Source: Rhizobium sp. FKL33 (lineage in GTDB: Bacteria > Pseudomonadota > Alphaproteobacteria > Rhizobiales > Rhizobiaceae). Taken from it: a DNA stretch of 64,000 nucleotides. The translations under genes were made by a program, and so were the position numbers. The notes under the pieces were generated by a model. The model had not been told where the DNA came from. It did not search any database and was given only the letters and a program-made list of their open reading frames with translations. This document shows positions 45,141 through 52,629 of this stretch, one piece after another. Positions within the stretch are counted from its first letter, which is position 1, and the number at the start of each line of letters is the position of its first letter. Where the stretch lies: the NCBI RefSeq assembly GCF_005222915.1, contig NZ_STFX01000031.1:310001-374000 (forward strand). The letters are read 5' to 3'.

Positions 45141-47183
45141 ATGGGTGAAAGCCGGCGAAGCGTCCCGCTCGCGCGGTTGGGCGAGGCGGTGGCCCTGTGC
45201 CGCGGGCCGCAAAACGAAGTGGACGCAAGGCGTGAATTCAGCTTTGTCGTCGATGGCGCGCCGCTTTGCGCGCTGTTGTTCGACGGCGCAGACGCGCTCG
45301 AGACGGCGCCGGAAATCGATCTGATTGCGGCCTTTGCGGCTTGGGGGGTCGCCCCCGAGGCCCGGGCGCATGCGCTGCGCATCCTCATGGAAACCGTGCG
45401 GCCGCTGTTTTCGCTCGAGCGCGATCCTGTCTTCGCGGCGCAGATGATCGTCGCCCTGGAAGCGCTTTCCCTCGGCGACGTCGGCGTCCGGCTCGAAACG
45501 ATCGTCGGCCAGTCTTCTGCAGTCGGCGCAGTCACGGCCCGCACCCGCTTCAAGGGCGACGAACTGGTGTTCGCGTTCGGGGCCCAGGCGGGGGTAGCGC
45601 GCCTGGGTGGCCACTTTCCGTTTCTTGCGGCTCGGCGCGACGATGAAGCGCTGTTTCTTCTCGATTTCGACGATCAGCTGGAGCCCGACGCCGCCTTCTA
45701 TTTGCTGGGGCGGCGCGCCTCGCTGCGCATGCGCATGGTCGCGTCCCAGTCGCCGAATGCATCGGCGTTTCTCATGCGCAATGACGGTGTCAATGCCGAT
45801 TTCGCCCGCGTTCTGGGGCAGATGAAACCGGAGACGTCCACAAGTCTCAATCGCCTGTTGCGCGATCTTCCGGCGCAGTCCGTGCTGCACCAGCCGCTGT
45901 TCGGGGTTGCGATGGAGGTCGAAGTCGCGGCGCCGCTCGCGCATGGCCTGTTCGTCGCGGGCTGGTTCGATGATCCTGAAGGGCGGATCCAGTCGATCCA
46001 TGTGGTCGACCACAGCCTGGTGGATCCAGACCTGAAGGCGGGCTGGAGGCTGTTTCCGGTTCTTGTTGACGCCGGCGCCGGCAAGCGCAGCGTGACCCGT
46101 TACTGCGCGTTCCTGCCGCGAAAACCTGATGCCCCGCTGTCTGTCGCCGCCCCGGAATTCCGCGTCGATCTCGACAATGGCGAAAGCCATCTCCTCCGCG
46201 CCCAGCCGACTTCATCGTCAGCAGTCCATTTGCGGGACGCCATTCTGAACACGATCGTCGGCTCAGGTCTCGATCCCGATGTTCTGTCGAACGTCTATCT
46301 GCCGGCGATCGGACCGTTGCAGGCGGATATCAATGGTCGGCAGGCGGTGCGGCGGGTCGAGGATTATGGAAGGCGATCCAGCCGGCGGGCGTCGATTGTC
46401 GTTCCGCTTTATCGCGAGATTGGCTTTCTCCGCTCGCAGCTGATGGCCTTCTCGGTGGATTCCTTCATCAGGGACCATGTGGAGGTCATCTATGTGGTCG
46501 ATGATCCGACCATCGCCTCCATCGTTTCGGCCTATTGCGAGGGGGCGATGTTCGCCTTCACGCTCGATATTCGTGTTGCTATCCTTGAACGCAATGGCGG
46601 CTACGCACTCGCCAACAATTTCGGGGTCAGCCTTGCCGAAGGTGAATTTTTGGCGCTGCTCAATTCCGACGTCATTCCCGAGCGGCCTGGCTGGCTCAAC
46701 ATGATCGCCGAAAAACTCGCATTGCTGCCGGCTTTTTCGGTCGTCGGCCCACGGCTTCTCTATGGCGATGGATCGCTTCAGCATGCAGGAATGTATTTCG
46801 ATCGCCTGTCCAGCGGTTTCTGGCAGAATTTCCACTTCTGGAAAGGCTATTCGCGTCTCTATCCGCCGGCGCTGACCGAGCGCGAGGTGCCCGCTGTGAC
46901 CGGGGCATGCATGGTTTTGTCGCGAGAGGCCTTTGTCGAGGTCGGCGGCTTTACGCCGGATTACGTCGTCGGCGATTATGAGGACAGTGATCTCTGCCTG
47001 AAATTGCGGTCCAAGGGCGGAGTTTGCTATTATGCCGCTTCGGTCGAACTCCGACATTACGAACGGCAATCCATGCCGCAGGACACGGCCGCCGTTGACC
47101 GCGGCTCCACCCAGTATAATCGGGCGCTTCACACCCTGAAATGGGACACAACGATTCGGGAAGTCATGTCCGATGACCATTGA
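45141..47183 (+). CDS. family-2 glycosyltransferase with long N-terminal extension
   Basis: A 680-residue protein. The C-terminal 270 residues form a GT-A glycosyltransferase: ASIVVPLYREIGFLRSQL, the nucleotide-binding VIYVVDDP, ERNGGYALANNFG, the metal motif LLNSDVIPERPGWL, and the late VVGDYEDSDLCLKLRSKGG. The first 400 residues match no family I recognise and have a mixed alpha/beta look without membrane segments. The gene is three bases after the adaptor gene and overlaps the methyltransferase gene by 11 bases, so export and glycan genes are co-translated. Sugar and acceptor are unknown. Confidence 0.88.
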   Translation: MGESRRSVPLARLGEAVALCRGPQNEVDARREFSFVVDGAPLCALLFDGADALETAPEIDLIAAFAAWGVAPEARAHALRILMETVRPLFSLERDPVFAAQMIVALEALSLGDVGVRLETIVGQSSAVGAVTARTRFKGDELVFAFGAQAGVARLGGHFPFLAARRDDEALFLLDFDDQLEPDAAFYLLGRRASLRMRMVASQSPNASAFLMRNDGVNADFARVLGQMKPETSTSLNRLLRDLPAQSVLHQPLFGVAMEVEVAAPLAHGLFVAGWFDDPEGRIQSIHVVDHSLVDPDLKAGWRLFPVLVDAGAGKRSVTRYCAFLPRKPDAPLSVAAPEFRVDLDNGESHLLRAQPTSSSAVHLRDAILNTIVGSGLDPDVLSNVYLPAIGPLQADINGRQAVRRVEDYGRRSSRRASIVVPLYREIGFLRSQLMAFSVDSFIRDHVEVIYVVDDPTIASIVSAYCEGAMFAFTLDIRVAILERNGGYALANNFGVSLAEGEFLALLNSDVIPERPGWLNMIAEKLALLPAFSVVGPRLLYGDGSLQHAGMYFDRLSSGFWQNFHFWKGYSRLYPPALTEREVPAVTGACMVLSREAFVEVGGFTPDYVVGDYEDSDLCLKLRSKGGVCYYAASVELRHYERQSMPQDTAAVDRGSTQYNRALHTLKWDTTIREVMSDDH

Positions 47184-47937
47184 AAGACTCAACGAGGCGC
47201 TTGCGGCATTGCATGGCGGCCACGCGCCCGTTCCCCGGGCGGAAGACATCTTCATCGGCGATGGCGACTACACCGCAATCGCGGCGGAGTTTCTGAGCTA
47301 TTTTGTCACCGTCGCGGGCTTGAAGCCTGATCACCGGGTTCTGGACATTGGCAGCGGCATCGGGCGGATGGCCTGCGGGCTTCGCCTTTTTCTCGATCCG
47401 CAGCGCGGCTCCTATCTCGGCTTCGATCCGGTGCAGGAAGGCGTGGCGTGGTGCCGCCAAGCCTATGCCGGCCAGGAGCATTTCCGCTTCGAATGGGTCG
47501 ATCTCTATAACGAACTCTACAAACCCGACGGGACTATCCTGTCGACGGAATTCGTTTTTCCCGTCGAAGCTTCCAGCGTCGATCTCGCCATAGCAACATC
47601 GGTGTTCACCCATCTCTACGAGCCGGAAATCGCGGCCTATCTGCGGCAGACGGCCCGGGCGCTGACGCCGGAAGGAAGGCTGTTCGCGACGGCCTATCTT
47701 CATGACGGCGATCGTCCCGCCCCGAGCGACAGACCTCATCTGGTCTTCGACCAACAGGATCGCGATTATCCCCACAGGTGGCATGTCGAAGGCGCCCCGC
47801 CTCTGTCCGCAGTCTGCTTTTCCGAGGAATATTTTGCGCAACTCGTCGCAGAAAACACCGGTCGCCGCGCCGATATCCGACCCGGTCGATGGCGGGGAGG
47901 TCCGGGGCCATGGTTTCAGGATCTCGTGTTGATATGA
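47173..47937 (+). CDS. SAM-dependent methyltransferase, class I
   Basis: A 254-residue Rossmann methyltransferase. Motif I is VLDIGSGIGRMACGL, the acidic end of strand two is YLGFDPVQEG, and ATSVFTHLYEPEIAAYL with ALTPEGRLFATAYLH are the later motifs. It probably methylates a sugar or another glycan part, judged from its position between two glycosyltransferase genes with overlaps at both ends (11 bases and an ATGA). The substrate cannot be read from the sequence. Confidence 0.87.
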   Translation: MTIERLNEALAALHGGHAPVPRAEDIFIGDGDYTAIAAEFLSYFVTVAGLKPDHRVLDIGSGIGRMACGLRLFLDPQRGSYLGFDPVQEGVAWCRQAYAGQEHFRFEWVDLYNELYKPDGTILSTEFVFPVEASSVDLAIATSVFTHLYEPEIAAYLRQTARALTPEGRLFATAYLHDGDRPAPSDRPHLVFDQQDRDYPHRWHVEGAPPLSAVCFSEEYFAQLVAENTGRRADIRPGRWRGGPGPWFQDLVLI

Positions 47938-49175
47938 CGATGTCGCCCCCGCGCATTCTGCAGATCGCGCATAATCACCCGATATTCCATGCCGGCGGCA
48001 CGGAGTTGACGGCTATGGCCCTGCATCGCCAGGCGCTTGCGGAAGGCGTGGACAGCTGGTTTCTCGGGGCTCTAGACGACACCCAGATCCGCCCAAATCA
48101 GGGTACGCAAATGATCGGCCTGTCCGAGGATGGACGGGAATCGGCGCTGTTTGCCGAGGATTTCAAAAGGTTCAGCCTCTCCCAAGAGGATTTCTTCGGG
48201 TTTCAGCGTGAACTTCAGGCCTATCTCCGCAGCGTGCGGCCGGATGTCGTTCACGTGCATCACATGCTCAATTTCGGCCTGGAGGCGCTCCATCTCATCC
48301 GCAACACCTTGCCCGACGCGCGGATGATCCTGACGCTTCACGACTATTATCTCATCTGCGCCAACAATGGTCAGCTCTTCAAGCACGACACGATGACGCG
48401 CTGTCGCGGACCTCAGCTGCATGACTGTCTGAAATGCATCCCGCAGATGACTGCCAACGATTTTTCGATGCGGCAGCTCGACATCACCCATGCGCTGCGG
48501 CTGTTCGATCATCTGGTCTCGCCGTCTTATTTCCTCAAGTCGATGTTTGAAGGCCAGTTTTCGCAATTTTCGCCCATCGAGGTTATCGAAAACGGCTATT
48601 TTGGCGAAGAGGCGCCTCCGCCGGTCCGGAGACGGATTTCCGGCGGACCTATCGTCTTCGGATATTTCGGCAATATATCGGCGGTGAAGGGTTTGCCGGA
48701 TCTGCTCACGGCGGCCGACATCCTGCTCGAACGGGGCGTCGGCGAGTTCCGTATCCGGGTTCACGGCGCGCAACTGTTCGAGGATAAGCCGCTCACCGAT
48801 CGGATGGCCCTTGCCAAAAGCAGGTTGGGTCACCGGCTCACCTTTCAAGGGGCCTATCAGGGACATGAAACCGGCCGCTTGATGTCCGAGGTGGATTGCG
48901 TCGTCTTTCCGTCGATCTGGTGGGAAAATGCGCCGCTCGTCATCAACGAGGCACTGTATTGCCAGCGACCGGTGATCGCCTATCCGCATGGCGGGGCGCC
49001 CGAGATCTTGAAGAGGCACGGCGGAGGACTGTTTCCAGCGTCGTCCGACCCCGAGGCCATGGCCGATTTGATGCAGGACGTCATTGAGCAACCCTCGCTG
49101 CTCGATATGGCGTTCGGTCGCGTCCCAGACCGCGCCGATTTGTTGCGCTCCTATATGCGGCTCTATCGTTCCTGA
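47934..49175 (+). CDS. family-4 glycosyltransferase
   Basis: A 413-residue GT-B protein. N-terminal ILQIAHNHPIFHAGGTEL and VHVHHMLNFGLEAL, and C-terminal VFGYFGNISAVKGLPDLL, then FQGAYQGHE and VVFPSIWWENAPLVINEAL with the EX7E pattern, are typical of retaining GT4 enzymes. The ATG at 47934 overlaps the methyltransferase stop (ATGA); the open frame to 47778 is not used. A cysteine pair in CRGPQLHDCLKC is unusual and could bind metal. Its 3' end overlaps the next, convergent gene by 13 bases. Confidence 0.9.
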   Translation: MTMSPPRILQIAHNHPIFHAGGTELTAMALHRQALAEGVDSWFLGALDDTQIRPNQGTQMIGLSEDGRESALFAEDFKRFSLSQEDFFGFQRELQAYLRSVRPDVVHVHHMLNFGLEALHLIRNTLPDARMILTLHDYYLICANNGQLFKHDTMTRCRGPQLHDCLKCIPQMTANDFSMRQLDITHALRLFDHLVSPSYFLKSMFEGQFSQFSPIEVIENGYFGEEAPPPVRRRISGGPIVFGYFGNISAVKGLPDLLTAADILLERGVGEFRIRVHGAQLFEDKPLTDRMALAKSRLGHRLTFQGAYQGHETGRLMSEVDCVVFPSIWWENAPLVINEALYCQRPVIAYPHGGAPEILKRHGGGLFPASSDPEAMADLMQDVIEQPSLLDMAFGRVPDRADLLRSYMRLYRS

Positions 49176-50392
49176 TCCTTTGCCGGGATCGATGCAACGA
49201 GACTGAGGTGACGTCGGATTGCGGCCTCGGCTCTCCAACTGCGGAGAATGCGTCGCCGGGCAGCCTTGCGCATCTCCGCCACATCCGGTCCAGCCTCAAG
49301 CATTCTACCGATCGCCGATGCGATCGCCGGAGGATCGTCGAAGCCGACAAGCAAGCCCTCGCGGCCATGTTCGACGAATTCCCGAACGGGCGCGGTGTCG
49401 GAGCCAATGAAGGCGCAGCCGGCCGCCATAGCCTCGATCGCCGACCACGAGAGAACGAAGGGAACCGTCAGATAAATATGGGCCGCGGACACCTGCAGCG
49501 CCCGCAGATACTGCTCATAGGGAAGAACGCCGGTAAAATGCGTTCTGGCGGGATCGACCGCCGCCTTTTGCATGACTTGGTTGAAATGGTCCTCCCGGCC
49601 CGCTCCAGAGCCGTAATAGACTTTTCGGTCGCCCAGGATCAGGGCGTGCAGAGAGGGATCTTCGGCCTGCGCCAGTCCCAGGGCCTCGATGAAGGGCTGA
49701 AAGCCGCGAAAGGGATCCGCGCCGCGCGCGACATAGGTCGCCACCCGATCGCCCCGCACGAAGGACTTTCCCTCCGGCGTCGTGAACCGCGCTTTGGGGT
49801 CGGGACAAAACATCGTCGTGTCGACGCCGTCGGGCGCGATCCGGATACGGCGGCGGATCGCGTCCGGGAATTGCCGTCTCTGCCAATCGGTCGGCGCGAT
49901 CATCAGATCCGCCCGCGCCAGATCCATCAGTGTGGGAAGATTGAGCAGGCTGTTCATGAAACGCGATTCGAAAGGACGTTCACCGGTCAGGAATTCGCCG
50001 CTTTCGGCTGTGTTGTTGAAGAACCATTCGCAATAGCGGATATGTTTGGCGTCCGGGAAAACGTCATGCAGAAAGGCGCCGGTGCCCCAGCCCGAATGGT
50101 CATAGACGAGGTCGGGGATCCAGCCGCTGTCCTTCAGTTCCACGGCGCGAAAGCCCGCGCTGGCCGCTTCCCGCACATATTGGTCAACATCATGCAGCAC
50201 ATGATCTTCGGGGCGATCGGAAACCGCTTCATCGCCATAGACAATGGCGCGCACGCCCTCGATCGGGCTGCTGGCTCTGCCGTCGTTGAGCCCTCGATGA
50301 AGGGCGACCACGTCGTGGCCTTCGGCCACATAATGCGACGCGATGCGCTTGAACTGTCCGGGAAAATAGTGATGGACGAACAGGATCCGCAT
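49163..50392 (-). CDS. family-4 glycosyltransferase
   Basis: A 409-residue GT-B enzyme. The N-terminus is MRILFVHHYFPGQFKRIA; the acceptor half contains YCEWFFNNTAESGEF and SDWQRRQF-like ADLMIAPTDWQRRQF; the donor half has ATYVARGADPFRGFQPFI, HALILGDRKVYYG, HFTGVLPYEQYLRAL and LSWSAIEAMAAGCAF. This branch of GT4 is common in alphaproteobacterial surface-glycan loci. It is on the minus strand, eight bases downstream of the small coiled-coil gene, and convergent with the glycosyltransferase at 47934-49175. Confidence 0.9.
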   Translation of the reverse strand: MRILFVHHYFPGQFKRIASHYVAEGHDVVALHRGLNDGRASSPIEGVRAIVYGDEAVSDRPEDHVLHDVDQYVREAASAGFRAVELKDSGWIPDLVYDHSGWGTGAFLHDVFPDAKHIRYCEWFFNNTAESGEFLTGERPFESRFMNSLLNLPTLMDLARADLMIAPTDWQRRQFPDAIRRRIRIAPDGVDTTMFCPDPKARFTTPEGKSFVRGDRVATYVARGADPFRGFQPFIEALGLAQAEDPSLHALILGDRKVYYGSGAGREDHFNQVMQKAAVDPARTHFTGVLPYEQYLRALQVSAAHIYLTVPFVLSWSAIEAMAAGCAFIGSDTAPVREFVEHGREGLLVGFDDPPAIASAIGRMLEAGPDVAEMRKAARRRILRSWRAEAAIRRHLSLVASIPAKDQER

Positions 50393-50400
50393 GATCCGGC

Positions 50401-50976
50401 TCAGAAGAGCCCAAAGAAGCGCTTGGATTGCTTCTGTTTCTTGGAGGCTTCGAGAAGCGCCCGCATCTGTGAGTCGATCCGCATCACGAACACTTCGGAC
50501 GCCTCGATGCGCTTTTCGAGCTTGGCGATCCGCATTTCGATCGCGTCGTCCCGAATGCCCGCCGTCGGCGTTTCGGCCGTCGCCCGCTGCATCTCGTGAA
50601 TCCTGTCTATCTCTTCCTTGAGCGCGAAAAGCGCGGCCTCGTAGCGTTCCGAAAACACTTCGAACAGGTCGTCGAGTCGCCGGTCGTCATTCGTGGCGAT
50701 GGGAAGGGCAATTTCCCCTTCCCGCACCGATTGGGCGATGATCATCAATCCGTGAAACGAGGTGATGTTCTGCGGCACCAGCACTTCAAAAGCGTGGTCG
50801 CCTTCGCCGATTCCGGCCTCGGGAAGGTCCGGGCGCATCAGATTGGCAACGCCGCTTGCGATGACCTGGGGGCCCTGCATGATGCGGATGACCAGGTGTT
50901 CGCCCGGCTTTTCCGAGTTATAGGCCCAGCCGTAAATCTTGTTGTTCTTCAACTCGTCAACACGGCCTGTCAGCAT
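50401..50976 (-). CDS. small protein with GWAY-type domain and coiled coil
   Basis: A 191-residue protein of no named family. Residues 1-80 form a compact unit (LTGRVDELKNNKIYGWAYNS ... RPDLPEAGIGEGDHAFEV) that I recall as a recurrent add-on in alphaproteobacterial glycosyltransferases. Residues about 100-175 are a heptad-like coiled coil (DDLFEVFSERYEAAL, AKLEKRIEASE), and the end KKQKQSKRFFGLF is basic and aromatic, perhaps a membrane or partner contact. The gene is eight bases from the downstream glycosyltransferase. A similar GWAY unit ends the 967-residue HAD protein. Confidence 0.7.
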   Translation of the reverse strand: MLTGRVDELKNNKIYGWAYNSEKPGEHLVIRIMQGPQVIASGVANLMRPDLPEAGIGEGDHAFEVLVPQNITSFHGLMIIAQSVREGEIALPIATNDDRRLDDLFEVFSERYEAALFALKEEIDRIHEMQRATAETPTAGIRDDAIEMRIAKLEKRIEASEVFVMRIDSQMRALLEASKKQKQSKRFFGLF

Positions 50977-50989
50977 CGCTTCGTCCCCT

Positions 50990-51793
50990 TCAGAAAGTCA
51001 GATTGGCGATTACCGGCACATGGTCCGACGGCTTGTCCCAGCCGCGGGCGTCGCGCAGGATCTCGACGCCTGAAAGATGCGGAGCGAGATCGGGGGAGGA
51101 CCAGACATGGTCAAGCCGGCGGCCGCGGTCGGAAGCGGCCCAGTCGGCGGCGCGGTAGCTCCACCAGGTGTAGAGCTTGGCGGGTTCGGGCGTATGCTGG
51201 CGCATCAGGTCCACCCAGCCGCCCTTGGCGATCACGTCGAGCAGGCCTTGGGTCTCCACAGGCGTGTGACTGACGATCTTCAGCATCTGCTTGTGCGACC
51301 AGACATCGTGTTCGAGCGGCGCGATATTGAGGTCGCCGACGAGAATGCTGGAGACGCCGGCTTCGGCGTCCGCCTTCAGCGCCTTCATCTCCTCAATGTA
51401 ATCGAGCTTATGGGCGAATTTCGGGTTCTTGACCACATCGGGCTCGTCGCCGCCGGCCGGCACATAGAAATTGTGCAGGCGAATGCGCTTTCCCCCTGTC
51501 TCGAACACCGCCGAAACATGCCGGGCATGGCCGACATTGCCATGGTCGCGGCAGTCGATCTCGGAGAGTGGCAGCTTGGAGAGAATGGCGACGCCGTGAT
51601 AGCCCTTCTGGCCGTTGATCGCCTGATGCTGGTAGCCGCGCGCCGTGAAAGCCTCGGCGGGGAACAGCTCATTGGCGCATTTGGTTTCCTGCAGGCAGAG
51701 AATGTCCGGGTTCTTCTCGTCGAGAAGTTTTTCCACGATCGGCAGTCTCAATCGGACGGAATTGATGTTCCAGGTGGCAAGGGTCAGCGTCAT
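50990..51793 (-). CDS. xthA: exodeoxyribonuclease III
   Basis: A 267-residue Mg-dependent AP endonuclease/3'-exonuclease. Catalytic residues are in CLQETKC (Glu), GDLNIAPLEHDVW (Asp, Asn) and the terminal SDHVPVIA (Asp, His); WWSYRAADWAASDRGRRLDH is the family DNA-binding stretch. It repairs abasic sites. It lies in a core-gene block with lolA and ftsK on the same strand; the accessory glycan region starts 13 bases after its stop. Confidence 0.96.
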   Translation of the reverse strand: MTLTLATWNINSVRLRLPIVEKLLDEKNPDILCLQETKCANELFPAEAFTARGYQHQAINGQKGYHGVAILSKLPLSEIDCRDHGNVGHARHVSAVFETGGKRIRLHNFYVPAGGDEPDVVKNPKFAHKLDYIEEMKALKADAEAGVSSILVGDLNIAPLEHDVWSHKQMLKIVSHTPVETQGLLDVIAKGGWVDLMRQHTPEPAKLYTWWSYRAADWAASDRGRRLDHVWSSPDLAPHLSGVEILRDARGWDKPSDHVPVIANLTF

Positions 51794-51831
51794 GAAGATT
51801 CGTCCGTTTGTTTTCGCCGGACACTAAACGA

Positions 51832-51865
51832 ACGGCCCGAAAATCCAAATCGATTTTCGGGCCGT
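51832..51865. repeat. 14-base-pair inverted repeat between lolA and xthA
   Basis: ACGGCCCGAAAATC (51832-51845) and GATTTTCGGGCCGT (51852-51865) form a perfect stem around a six-base loop, 38 bases after the lolA stop (minus strand). The A/T pairs are at the loop side, so it is not a canonical terminator, but it is a very stable hairpin in both strands. Confidence 0.65.
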
Positions 51866-51903
51866 CGACACTGTCTGCCGGGATTGTCCGGGGAGAACGC
51901 CGC

Positions 51904-52551
51904 TCAGCGCTGCTTGGCGAGAATTTCCGGCGGCATGCGGAACACGCGGTCGTCGAAGGACACGCCGGTCTGGACGTTGAAGATCATCACGGAGGTGTCC
52001 TTGCCCTGATTGTCGGTGATGGTCCACTGTCTCAGGTCATAGGTCTTGGGGTCGAACATCATGGTGATGGTCGAATCGGCGAACAGCGAGCGGTCGCCGA
52101 GCTTGATGGTGATCAGATCGGGCTCTTCCTTGACGTCCCGCACCATCTTGCCGCTCAGGTCGATCTTGCTGTCGAGCAGCAGGGCGAGCGGCGTCTTCGA
52201 CAGCGGATAGAGATCCCAGGTCTTCAGCTTCACATTGCCGATCGCCACGCTGCGGCCGTCCGAGATCACCCGCATCGGCGAGGGATTTTCATAGTTGAAG
52301 CGGATCTTGCCGGGACGTTCCAGGAAGAACTTGCCGCCGGTCTGCTCGCCGCGCGGGCCGAACTGCACGAATTCGCCCGACATCGTCTTCACCGATGAAA
52401 AATGGTCGGCGATGGTCTGGGCGACCGACTTGGACTGGGCGGCGGCGAAATCGACAGGCGACAATGCCAGCAAAGCCGTAAAAGCCAGTCCCGCCAGCAC
52501 GGAGCGGCGGCTTGCGGTCTTTTCAGGCGTTTGAAGCGTCTTGCGCGTCAT
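51904..52551 (-). CDS. lolA: LolA-like outer-membrane lipoprotein carrier protein
   Basis: A 215-residue periplasmic carrier that ferries lipoproteins from LolCDE to the outer membrane. The signal peptide (1-39) contains SRRSVLAGLAF, with twin arginines, so Tat export is possible. The mature part has the LolA pattern MSGEFVQFGPRGEQTGGKFFLERPG in two pieces, then FNYENPSPMRVISDGR and DLSGKMVRDV. It lies downstream of ftsK by 78 bases; ftsK-lolA-xthA is a common rhizobial order as I recall it. Confidence 0.92.
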   Translation of the reverse strand: MTRKTLQTPEKTASRRSVLAGLAFTALLALSPVDFAAAQSKSVAQTIADHFSSVKTMSGEFVQFGPRGEQTGGKFFLERPGKIRFNYENPSPMRVISDGRSVAIGNVKLKTWDLYPLSKTPLALLLDSKIDLSGKMVRDVKEEPDLITIKLGDRSLFADSTITMMFDPKTYDLRQWTITDNQGKDTSVMIFNVQTGVSFDDRVFRMPPEILAKQR

Positions 52552-52629
52552 TCTGGTCTCCTTTTTGGCCTTTTCTCCATAGAAAGTGCGGCGCCTTCAA
52601 GGCGTTCCGCACGTCATGCGAAAAAGCGC

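Noticed and set aside
43713-46190. Minus-strand frame of 825 codons opposite the adaptor and glycosyltransferase genes
   Set aside because: Low-complexity shadow; the plus strand has complete HlyD and GT2 motifs and tight operon spacing.
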